DNA of 63,617 bases from NCBI GenBank assembly GCA_018269055.1, contig JAFDVI010000037.1, forward strand, positions 1-63,617. Reading direction: 5' to 3'. Under the pieces are notes generated by a model. It searched no databases. It was given only the letters and a program-made list of their open reading frames with translations, and was not told the DNA's origin. This document shows positions 32,079 to 42,656 of this stretch, in pieces (the first letter of the stretch is position 1; each line of letters begins with the position of its first letter). The position numbers were made by a program, and so were the translations under genes. Source of the stretch: Acidobacteriota bacterium (GTDB lineage: Bacteria; Acidobacteriota; Blastocatellia; RBC074).

Positions 32079-33629
32079 TTGCTTTTCAAAACGCTCAGCG
32101 CAGCCGTGTATGGAATTGACGCCGAATTGGTCGAAGTGGAAGTGGATTTGACTCCGCGCGCCGGTGATTCGATGAATGAACAACCTGCTGTGATTGTGGT
32201 TGGGTTGCCGGATCTGGCTGTGCGCGAAAGTCGCGAACGCATTCGCTCCGCCATCAACAACAGCGGCTTCTTTTTTCCGGTTTACAAAATCACGATCAAC
32301 CTGGCTCCGGCGGATGTGAAAAAAGAGGGTTCCGCGTTCGATTTGCCGATTGCCGTCGGCATTCTGGGCGCAAACGGCGAATTGCAGCGCGAAGATTTGA
32401 GCGACACGTTGCTGATTGGCGAATTGGCGCTGGATGGCCGCGTGAGGCCTGTGCGCGGCGCGTTGCCGATTGCCGTCGCCGCAAAGAAAAAGGGTTTGAA
32501 ACGATTGCTGCTGCCGATGGAAAACGCTCGCGAAGCCGCGGTTGTTGGTGGCCTGGATGTGTACCCGGTCAAGGACTTGCGCGAAGTCATCACATTGTTG
32601 AATCTGGCGGAACTGCCAGAACCGATGCAACTGAACGTCGAAGAAATGCTGAGCGAAGCGGATCGCTATCCGGTGGATTTCCGCGAAGTGCGCGGCCAGA
32701 TGCACGCCAAACGCGCCATCGAAATCGCTACCGCAGGCGGTCATAACATTCTGCTTGTTGGTCCGCCCGGCTCCGGCAAATCCATGCTGTCAAAACGCAT
32801 TCCTTCGATTTTGCCGCCGATTACGTTTGAAGAAGCGCTGGAAACGACCAAGATTCACAGTGTTGCGGGCTTTACCGATGCGCGTGGATTGTTGACGACC
32901 CGGCCATTTCGTTCGCCGCACCATACCATCAGCGATGCAGGTTTGATTGGCGGCGGAGCCATTCCGCGTCCGGGAGAAGTCAGCCTGGCGCATAACGGCG
33001 TGCTGTTTCTGGATGAACTGCCGGAATTTGAACGCAATGTGCTGGAGGTTCTTCGCCAACCGCTGGAAGATCAGCGCGTGACCATCAGTCGCGCTTCGAT
33101 GTCGTTGACGTTCCCAGCCAGCCTCATGCTTGTCGCCGCGATGAACCCGTGCAACTGTGGATTTTATGGAGATCCGACCCGTGAATGTCGCTGTACACCT
33201 CCGCAGGTGCAGCGTTACATCTCGAAAATTTCTGGCCCGCTGCTGGATCGCATAGATATTCATATCAACGTTCCCGCCGTGAAAGTGAGCGAGCTTGCGG
33301 CGCAAGACAGCGGAGAAACTTCAGAGCAAATTCGAGCGCGCGTCGTGAAAGTCAGAAAGTTGCAGCAGCAACGCTTCCATGGAGAACACGTGTTTTGTAA
33401 TGCACAGATGCCGCCGCGATTGATTCGCAAATACTGCCAACTCGACCCACAGTCGCAGCAACTTCTTGAACGGGCAATGATGAAACTCGGATTGTCCGCT
33501 CGCGCATACGACCGTATTTTGAAAGTCAGCCGTACGATCGCCGATTTGGAGGGAATGGAACAGATTGTCGAGAAACATATTTCCGAAGCCGTCCAATATC
33601 GCACGCTGGACCGTACGTATTGGCAGTAA
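32079..33629 (+). CDS. comM: YifB/ComM family Mg-chelatase-like AAA+ ATPase
   Basis: 516 residues from TTG 32079, with GGGAGG in front; the N-terminus LLFKTLSAAVYGIDAELVEVEVDL matches family starts. An N-terminal S5-like domain is followed by the AAA+ core with Walker A GPPGSGKSML (about 228-237) and Walker B GVLFLDELPEF. The C-terminus has the family's AMMKLGLSARAYDRILKVSRTIADL. ComM-type helicases drive branch migration during natural transformation (established for ComM). No other competence gene is nearby. Confidence 0.93.
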   Translation: MLFKTLSAAVYGIDAELVEVEVDLTPRAGDSMNEQPAVIVVGLPDLAVRESRERIRSAINNSGFFFPVYKITINLAPADVKKEGSAFDLPIAVGILGANGELQREDLSDTLLIGELALDGRVRPVRGALPIAVAAKKKGLKRLLLPMENAREAAVVGGLDVYPVKDLREVITLLNLAELPEPMQLNVEEMLSEADRYPVDFREVRGQMHAKRAIEIATAGGHNILLVGPPGSGKSMLSKRIPSILPPITFEEALETTKIHSVAGFTDARGLLTTRPFRSPHHTISDAGLIGGGAIPRPGEVSLAHNGVLFLDELPEFERNVLEVLRQPLEDQRVTISRASMSLTFPASLMLVAAMNPCNCGFYGDPTRECRCTPPQVQRYISKISGPLLDRIDIHINVPAVKVSELAAQDSGETSEQIRARVVKVRKLQQQRFHGEHVFCNAQMPPRLIRKYCQLDPQSQQLLERAMMKLGLSARAYDRILKVSRTIADLEGMEQIVEKHISEAVQYRTLDRTYWQ

Positions 33630-33723
33630 CCGGGCGACAAGCATTCAAACTCAAGAGTTCAACCAAATCAGACTGCGACAGCATCCACAAGCGACAGTTT
33701 TCTTTTCCTTCGGATTCAAATAA

Positions 33724-33758
33724 TTGACTAGGCTTTAGGGCGAAAGTAGAATTCGCCC
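33724..33758 (+). promoter_or_regulatory. predicted promoter of the lipid operon with palindrome over the -10
   Basis: TTGACT (33724-33729), a 17-bp spacer, then TAGAAT (33747-33752), about 57 bp before the first gene. A perfect 7-bp inverted repeat, GGGCGAA (33738-33744) and TTCGCCC (33752-33758), brackets the -10 box and could be an operator for an unidentified repressor. Confidence 0.6.
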
Positions 33759-33808
33759 GGCTAAGAGTTCATCATTCATTTATACCAACACATCAAGAAT
33801 TGTGACGC

Positions 33809-35512
33809 ATGCTGCATAGCGAAACCTTAGATTCGCGGTTGGAGAATTTTTCGTCTCAAACATTGGTTGCGGCGATAGAGAAGATTCCTCGTGTGCCTGA
33901 ATCACACATGCGCTTTATCGGCTTTGGCGCAGAAGAACGCTATTTCACATATCGCCAGTTGTATGCTGAGGCCAATCGTCGTGCCGCGCATTTTGCGGAA
34001 TTGGGGTTACAGAAAGGTGATCGGCTGGCGTTGATGATGAGTGAAGCTCATGAATTCATCATGAGCTTTTTAGGATGTGTGATTGCCGGAATCATTCCGG
34101 CGCCGATTTCGCCTCCGATGATGGCCAAAGGGAGTGAGGTTCTCGCACCGACGGCGGCCCGAATTGTTGATGACTCCCGCGCAAAAGCTTTTTTGACCAC
34201 AGAGAGCACAAAATCGTTTGCGGAGCAGGTGCTTCAACGTTCGACTTCAGAGACGCGATTGATGATCGTGGAATCTGTCTTTGCCGGAGAGCCGCCGCCG
34301 TTCAATGCGCCCGGCGTTTATCCCGAAGACATCTGCTTTTTGCAGTACACATCCGGCAGCACGACTTTGCCGAGAGGCGTGATGGTTTCGCACGCCAACC
34401 TGATGGCGAATATGCGGGCGTTTATGGGACAACGCGGAATGAATCCCGGTCCGGAAGATGTGGGTGTTACCTGGCTACCCTTGTATCACGACATGGGCTT
34501 GATCGGTTTTATTCTGGGGCCGCTGGTTTATGTCGGTCCGGTAATTGTGCTCTCGACCACCTCTTTTGCGCGTGATCCCAGAATCTGGTTGAAAGCCATC
34601 AACAAGTATCGGGGAACGATTACGTATGCTCCGAATTTTGCATACGCCCAGGTCGTCAAACGGTTGCGGGATTCGGATCTGGAAAATCTGGATTTGAGTT
34701 GTCTGCGTATTGCCGGTTGTGGCGCGGAACCGATTCAGGCTTCCACCTTACGCAGTTTTGCCGAACGGTTGGCACCGACGGGATTTCGCCCGGAATCGTT
34801 TTTACCCAGCTATGGCATGGCGGAAGCAACGCTGGCGATCAGCCTGCATCGGCCCGGAACGCCGGTTCGCACAGAACGGGTTAACGCGGAAGCTCTGAAG
34901 CATGGGAAAGCCGTTTTTGAAACCGATAGTGACGTAAACAGCAAGGAATTTGTTTCTTGCGGGTTTCCCCTGGCCGATCATCATCTGGCCATTGTCAACG
35001 AAGACGGAGAACTATTGCCGGAACGCGAGGTTGGAGAAATCGTGTTTCGAGGTCCCAGTGTTACGCGCGGATATTTTCAAAATCCGGAAGCCACGGCTGC
35101 AACGTGGCGCGATGAGTGGCTGCACACGGGCGATCTGGGTTATCTGGCCGATGGAGAGTTGTTCGTTTGCGGGCGCGTGAAGGAATTGATCATCATACGC
35201 GGTGCCAATTATTACCCGCAGGATATTGAATGGGCGGTGCGTGATTTACCGGGGATCAAGCGCGGAAACGTCGTGGCCTTTGGCGTCCACGAAAACGGCA
35301 ATGAGCGTTTGGTGATTCTTGCCGAATCCGACGCACGCGACCTGGAACAATTGCGCCAGGCCATACGCGTCAAAATTCTGGAATCTGTAGGGTTGGAAAC
35401 CCATCGAATTGTACTGGTTCCCTCGGGAACTTTGACCAGGACGACCAGCGGCAAGTTGCAACGCCGCAAAATGAAGCAACGATTCGAACAAGGCGAAATC
35501 GCCGAACTCTAA
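33809..35512 (+). CDS. fatty acyl-AMP ligase (FAAL)
   Basis: 567 residues. It adenylates a fatty acid and loads it on an acyl carrier protein rather than CoA. The ATP motif LQYTSGSTTLPRGVMVSHANL (about 177-197) has the Ser/Thr-Thr-Leu-Pro form typical of FAALs. TWLPLYHDMGLIGFILGPL, the LPSYGMAEATLAI segment and LHTGDLGYLADGELFVCGR follow. The C-terminal domain contains ANYYPQDIEWAV, a FAAL hallmark, and SGKLQRRKMKQRF. It heads an operon with an ACP, a methyltransferase and a desaturase. Confidence 0.92.
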   Translation: MLHSETLDSRLENFSSQTLVAAIEKIPRVPESHMRFIGFGAEERYFTYRQLYAEANRRAAHFAELGLQKGDRLALMMSEAHEFIMSFLGCVIAGIIPAPISPPMMAKGSEVLAPTAARIVDDSRAKAFLTTESTKSFAEQVLQRSTSETRLMIVESVFAGEPPPFNAPGVYPEDICFLQYTSGSTTLPRGVMVSHANLMANMRAFMGQRGMNPGPEDVGVTWLPLYHDMGLIGFILGPLVYVGPVIVLSTTSFARDPRIWLKAINKYRGTITYAPNFAYAQVVKRLRDSDLENLDLSCLRIAGCGAEPIQASTLRSFAERLAPTGFRPESFLPSYGMAEATLAISLHRPGTPVRTERVNAEALKHGKAVFETDSDVNSKEFVSCGFPLADHHLAIVNEDGELLPEREVGEIVFRGPSVTRGYFQNPEATAATWRDEWLHTGDLGYLADGELFVCGRVKELIIIRGANYYPQDIEWAVRDLPGIKRGNVVAFGVHENGNERLVILAESDARDLEQLRQAIRVKILESVGLETHRIVLVPSGTLTRTTSGKLQRRKMKQRFEQGEIAEL

Positions 35513-35538
35513 ATCCACTCCCAACGAGAGGGCGAACA

Positions 35539-36387
35539 TTGTCAACGAAATCCGATATTGCCGTCACTTACGACGTTTCCAATGAGTTTTTCAGCCTCTG
35601 GCTTGACCGCCGAATGATTTATTCGTGCGCGCTGTTTGAAGGCACAGACGATCTGGAACAGGCTCAGGTCAACAAGCTGAAATTTTTTCATGACAAGACT
35701 AAAGTGACGCCTGACAAACGCGTGCTTGACATCGGGTGCGGGTGGGGCGGGTTGATGGAATTTCTCGCCACTGATATGGGCGTCAAAGACGTTACCGGCA
35801 TCACGCTTTCTGAAGCGCAATTTTCCGCGATTCGACAAAAAGCCGCTCCGGGCGTGACCGCAGAGCTTGTTTCTTACCTGGATTATCAACCGCAAAAGAA
35901 GTTTGATGCCGTCATCAGCATTGGCATGTTCGAACATATCGCCACGCCGGAACAGGTTCGCGGCGGTGAAAACATCCGTGTGTATCGAGATTATTTTCGA
36001 CGCGCCTGGCAATGGACAAATCCGGGTGCAATGTTCGGATTGCAAAGTGTGATCGGGGCGTTGTTACCGCGAAAGCGCGAAGATGTCCGAGACCTGGAAT
36101 GGGGGACGAGCACGATTTTTCCCGGAGCGGTGACGCCTCGGCCCGAAACCATTCTTGCCGCCGTGAATCCATATTGGGAAGTGATGGAGCTGTGGACGAG
36201 GCGTGAACATTATGCAAAGACCACAGCAGCGTGGCTCGAGCGTTTGCGGCAAAACGAAGCCCTGATTCGCGAGCGATGGGGCGACCAAACCTATGCGGAT
36301 TACGAACGATATTTAGGCGGATGTGTGGGCGTATTTGAAAAAGGCTTCCAATCGCTGGCGCAGTTGGTGTTGCGCCGAGTGGATTGA
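35539..36387 (+). CDS. CFA-synthase-type SAM methyltransferase
   Basis: 282 residues from TTG 35539, with GAGAGGG six bases upstream. YDVSNEFFSLWLDRRMIYSCALFEG and RVLDIGCGWGGLMEFLA (motif I at 64-71) identify the cyclopropane/mycolic-acid methyltransferase superfamily. SIGMFEHIATPEQ matches the family's catalytic region. Such enzymes methylate or cyclopropanate unsaturated acyl chains. It is shorter than housekeeping CFA synthase (no N-terminal lipid-binding domain), so it may act on acyl-ACP made by its neighbours. That substrate is inference. Confidence 0.88.
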   Translation: MSTKSDIAVTYDVSNEFFSLWLDRRMIYSCALFEGTDDLEQAQVNKLKFFHDKTKVTPDKRVLDIGCGWGGLMEFLATDMGVKDVTGITLSEAQFSAIRQKAAPGVTAELVSYLDYQPQKKFDAVISIGMFEHIATPEQVRGGENIRVYRDYFRRAWQWTNPGAMFGLQSVIGALLPRKREDVRDLEWGTSTIFPGAVTPRPETILAAVNPYWEVMELWTRREHYAKTTAAWLERLRQNEALIRERWGDQTYADYERYLGGCVGVFEKGFQSLAQLVLRRVD

Positions 36388-36434
36388 TTTCTGATTTTTC
36401 TTTTTGAATTTAACAACCTTTCTGGAGGAACCCT

Positions 36435-36674
36435 GTGACCGATGACGAGATTTTGGCTTTGATCAAAGAGGCGTTGGTTCATTCATCGCCGGAACATGCA
36501 GGAGCAACCTTGACCATGGACAGCACGCTCGGCGTGCTTGGCATCAGTTCGATCACGGCGTTGGAAATCGCCGGTTATCTGGAAGAGAAATTGGATATCC
36601 GGCTCCCGGATGACGAACTGGCGCCGCTGAACACAATCGGCGAATTGGTAAAGCTGATTCGTCAACAAATCTAA
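36435..36674 (+). CDS. acyl carrier protein
   Basis: 79 residues from GTG 36435, with GGAGGAA 5 bases upstream. Typical small acidic four-helix ACP. The phosphopantetheine attachment is Ser39 in LGISSITALEIAGYLEE, where the usual Asp-Ser-Leu reads Ser-Ser-Ile. It is a dedicated carrier rather than the fatty-acid-synthase AcpP, and probably receives the acyl chain from the FAAL and presents it to the desaturase and methyltransferase encoded on either side. Confidence 0.9.
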   Translation: MTDDEILALIKEALVHSSPEHAGATLTMDSTLGVLGISSITALEIAGYLEEKLDIRLPDDELAPLNTIGELVKLIRQQI

Positions 36675-36699
36675 GCTGCCATAACAACCGGAGGTGTAT

Positions 36700-37563
36700 A
36701 TGAGCGCAACACTGTCACAACGTGAAAAGATGTATCGGGCGTATTGCGAGTATTTCGATACGGCGGAAAAGAAACGCCGCTGGAATCCATTCAGCGACGT
36801 TCCTTGGGAAAAAATGAACTCCGCCCTTAACACGGAAGAGGATGCTGTCTGCCTGGAGACGTTTTGTGGGGTGGAACTGTATGTCCCCGATTACACCTCG
36901 AATGCCTTCAAGATGACCAGAGATTTGTTTGGCGCGGCCTGGTTCGAAGCCAGTTGGGGATACGAAGAATCAAAGCATGCGCTGGTTTATCGGGAATACC
37001 TGGTTCGTTCCGGGATGCGCACGGAAGAGCAGTACAATGCGTTTGAGGACAAGATTTTTGGCAAGGTTTGGCAACTGCCGTTTTATACCCGGCGGCAAAT
37101 GAATTGTTACGGCGCGTTACAGGAATCGGCCACCTATCTGATTTATGCCGCTCAACGAGATAAGGCCAAACGCAACGGCAATGAGTTGCTGGAACGAATT
37201 TATTTTCTGGTCAGCCGGGACGAAGCCGCGCACAGAGGCTTTTACCAGAAAATCATGCAGTTTGAATTGCAGGAAGATTACGAAGGCGCATTGGCGGATT
37301 TGGCCCACGTGGTGTTCAACTTTTACATGCCCGGCCTTGGGTTGATTCCGGAATACGACGACCGTTTGCAAGTCGAGGGCGTTGGGATTACGCCGCAGTA
37401 CTTTTTGCAACACGGAGTTTTCCCATTGTTGCGGGCGCTGGGAACCAGTCGCAGCGAATTGTTCAAAGCGTATCGTCGCAAACAAAATGAATTGGCTTCC
37501 AAGACAACCGAAGAATTTTCCGCTGTGAAATTAACGGCGGAAGCTGCTGAGTTGGTGGCCTGA
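36700..37563 (+). CDS. diiron acyl-ACP desaturase-like (ferritin-like) protein
   Basis: 287 residues from ATG 36700 (GGAGG in front). Two ExxH motifs, EESKH (Glu90/His93) and DEAAH (Glu175/His178), with candidate extra ligands near Glu59 and Glu142, fit the soluble acyl-ACP desaturase or related ferritin-like diiron fold. It probably introduces a double bond or oxygenates an acyl chain on the dedicated ACP, using O2. AurF/CmlI-type oxygenases share the fold and cannot be excluded. Confidence 0.85.
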   Translation: MSATLSQREKMYRAYCEYFDTAEKKRRWNPFSDVPWEKMNSALNTEEDAVCLETFCGVELYVPDYTSNAFKMTRDLFGAAWFEASWGYEESKHALVYREYLVRSGMRTEEQYNAFEDKIFGKVWQLPFYTRRQMNCYGALQESATYLIYAAQRDKAKRNGNELLERIYFLVSRDEAAHRGFYQKIMQFELQEDYEGALADLAHVVFNFYMPGLGLIPEYDDRLQVEGVGITPQYFLQHGVFPLLRALGTSRSELFKAYRRKQNELASKTTEEFSAVKLTAEAAELVA

Positions 37564-37585
37564 ACTTCGCGGTTGCCAGCAGGGA

Positions 37586-38473
37586 TTGTTGAATTTGGAC
37601 ATAGCCCGCCAAAAGATCAGTCTCCAAGCGTCCGATGGTCGCCAGCTTTCTGCTCGCTGGTGGCAGGGAACTCAATCTGCCGAACGGAGCGTGGTGTTCG
37701 TTCCTGCGCTTGCCGCTCCGCAGGAGTATTTGAACTTCTTTGCTGCTTTTCTGGCCAAGCGCGGTTGGGGCGTGTTGACGTTTGATTATCGAAGCGTCGG
37801 CGGCTCGCGCGATGCAAGTTCCGATTCCCTGGTCACGCTTGATGATTGGGTGAACCTGGATTTGCCTGCCGCCGTGGCTGAAGTGAAGCAACGAGCCAAC
37901 CCGAAATTTCTGGGCGCAATCGCGCACAGCATCGGTGGTCAATTGCTTGGACAAAGCCCTGTTCGCCACGATATTAGTGGCGCGCTGCTTCTCTCTTCTC
38001 AGCGCGGCATTCCGAAACTCTACAAAGGCGTCGGCAGAGTACGCATCGAATATGCGTATGCTGTGTTTCCTCTGCTGATCGGATTGATGGGACGCCTGCC
38101 GGTTTCCTCCTACACCTTCCCGACAGAATGTTCAGGACGCGCGGTCAATCAATGGATCAAGTGGGGCCGTAGCGGCATCTTTACCCAAATCTCCGGCGCG
38201 AATGTCGAGCCGCGTTTTGCGGAATTCACGCGTCCACTGACGGCGGTGACGATCTCCGACGATGAGTTATATGCGCCCGCTGAAGCCGTTGAAGCGCTGA
38301 CGCGCGTTTACCAAAGCGCGGACGTGCGGCGCGAGCTCGTGCGTCCGCACGATTACGAGATGGAGCGCATCGAGCATTTCGGATTTTTCCATCGCCACGC
38401 TTCGCGCAAATTGTGGGAATCGGCAGAGGGTTGGTTGCGCGACCTGGAAAACAGAGCGAGTCAGCATCGGTAA
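37586..38473 (+). CDS. alpha/beta hydrolase
   Basis: 295 residues; two adjacent TTG codons (37586 and 37589) follow AGGGA. The nucleophile elbow is GAIAHSIGGQ with Ser115. The strand GWGVLTFDYRSVGGSRD and the late HFGFFHR His complete a plausible triad. It resembles serine aminopeptidase/thioesterase-like hydrolases. In this operon it could release the modified acyl chain from ACP or hydrolyse an ester, but the substrate is unknown. Confidence 0.8.
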   Translation: MLNLDIARQKISLQASDGRQLSARWWQGTQSAERSVVFVPALAAPQEYLNFFAAFLAKRGWGVLTFDYRSVGGSRDASSDSLVTLDDWVNLDLPAAVAEVKQRANPKFLGAIAHSIGGQLLGQSPVRHDISGALLLSSQRGIPKLYKGVGRVRIEYAYAVFPLLIGLMGRLPVSSYTFPTECSGRAVNQWIKWGRSGIFTQISGANVEPRFAEFTRPLTAVTISDDELYAPAEAVEALTRVYQSADVRRELVRPHDYEMERIEHFGFFHRHASRKLWESAEGWLRDLENRASQHR

Positions 38474-38562
38474 GGAGCGCTGTTTCCGTCAATTGTCGTT
38501 CCTGGCTTGAGCATTCGCTCTCCGCCGGTCGCGGCACTGATTCGTTGCATCACGAGGTGTTT

Positions 38563-41304
<2,742 letters not shown>

Positions 41305-41345
41305 AGAAGAGGTTGAGGCGTTTAATGACGTTACGGGGGAAAGCA

Positions 41346-42635
41346 TCACATCGTTCGTTGGGGCGTAGTGTGATACAGCCGCCACAGGTGCAGATTCATG
41401 CCCAGATAGTAAAGCGGATGGGATCGGTTCGCCCAAAAACGTTTGGCGATTGACGTGGGGGAGTAAAACCGGCGGCGAAATCCATCATAGCGCGCCTCTG
41501 CCTCCTCCTTGCTCAAGTTCGGGTGACGCCAAACCAGGTTTGTGCCCGTGTACTGTCCCCAGCGATGGTCAATGAGCTTGCCGTCCCGGCGGGCTTTGTC
41601 GTAAGTGACGGAGCCTGGGAAAGGCGTCATGATGCCGCAGTTGACCATGTACAGGTTGTGTTCGACCGCGAAATCGAAAACCTTGTCATAACATTCCGAT
41701 GTGTCTTCCTCGAAGCCAAAAATGAACGATCCGACCACCAGAATGCCTGCGTGGTTTATTTTGCGAAGCTTTTCCTTATATGTTTGCACTTGGTTGAATT
41801 GTTTGTTGGCGGCGTTCAGTGTTTCCTGGTCCAGGCTTTCGATCCCGACAAAGAGACTGATGCAGCCCGAACGGACGGCCAATTTCAACAACTCGTCATC
41901 GCGGGCGATCAAGTCCAGCGAACCCTGACCGGCCCAACTGATCTTGAGCGGAATCAGCGCCTCGCATAACTCGTAGGCATAAGACCGGGAAAGAAAGATA
42001 TTGTCGTCCACAAATAAGAGGCGCTTGGATTGAAAGCGTTTGATTTCCTCCACGATGTGTTCAACCGGTCGAGTGCGATATTTCTTCCCATACATTTGAG
42101 TCACGGTGCAGAATTCGCAACCGAGCGGGCATCCTCGACCTGCCTGTATGACTTCGATGAGTTTGTGTCTGCCGTGAGTGCGGAAAAGTTCCTTCCGGGG
42201 CATGGGTAATTCCGCCATGTCAATCAGTTTATCCGTGCGGTAGATTGGCTTGAGCCTGTCAGCCAGAAAATCAGCCATCAGTTCATCCCAAAGCATTTCT
42301 GCTTCGTTGACCACGACCGCATCAAAGTGCTCCGCGCATTCCTGTGCCATGAAAGTTGCGTGGCTGCCCCCGCAGATGGTGCGAATGCCACGCTTGCGGA
42401 AATGGTCGGCCAATTCGTAGCCGCGCTCCGCTTGACAGGTCATCATGGTGATTCCCACCAGGTCCACCGACTCGTTCAGATCCAGCGTCTCGAATTCTTC
42501 CTCGACGATTTTGATTTCGTTGAAATAAGGTGTGGCGAGAGCGGCAAGCACCGCCAGGCTGAGGTGATTGAGGTGTTTGTTTCCTTTGAAGCCCTGAATC
42601 CATAGCCCCTTCGGCGCTATGAGCAGCAATTTCAT
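41346..42635 (-). CDS. B12-binding-domain-type radical SAM protein
   Basis: 429 residues from ATG 42635, which has a near-perfect AAGGAGGTG Shine-Dalgarno sequence. The N-terminal Rossmann-like domain resembles cobalamin-binding domains, but the classical DxHxxG motif is not evident. The radical SAM cluster motif is C169-x3-C173-x2-C176 in RGCPLGCEFC. FVDDNIFLSR, GIESLDQETL and VVGSFIFGFEEDT are typical of this subfamily. Placed 21 bp downstream of the RND gene and convergent with the lipid operon, it may modify an acyl chain (methylation or C-C bond formation). The reaction is unknown. Confidence 0.88.
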   Translation of the reverse strand: MKLLLIAPKGLWIQGFKGNKHLNHLSLAVLAALATPYFNEIKIVEEEFETLDLNESVDLVGITMMTCQAERGYELADHFRKRGIRTICGGSHATFMAQECAEHFDAVVVNEAEMLWDELMADFLADRLKPIYRTDKLIDMAELPMPRKELFRTHGRHKLIEVIQAGRGCPLGCEFCTVTQMYGKKYRTRPVEHIVEEIKRFQSKRLLFVDDNIFLSRSYAYELCEALIPLKISWAGQGSLDLIARDDELLKLAVRSGCISLFVGIESLDQETLNAANKQFNQVQTYKEKLRKINHAGILVVGSFIFGFEEDTSECYDKVFDFAVEHNLYMVNCGIMTPFPGSVTYDKARRDGKLIDHRWGQYTGTNLVWRHPNLSKEEAEARYDGFRRRFYSPTSIAKRFWANRSHPLYYLGMNLHLWRLYHTTPQRTM

Positions 42636-42656
42636 GACAGGCACCTCCTTAAGGAA

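Noticed and set aside
32043..32744. 233-residue minus-strand frame
   Set aside because: Antisense to the YifB/ComM gene, which has a full AAA+ signature; no ribosome binding site or domain.
38413..38562. Upstream extension of the trifunctional ligase gene
   Set aside because: It overlaps the hydrolase gene, and the ATG at 38563 has a good ribosome binding site and a normal ligase N-terminus.
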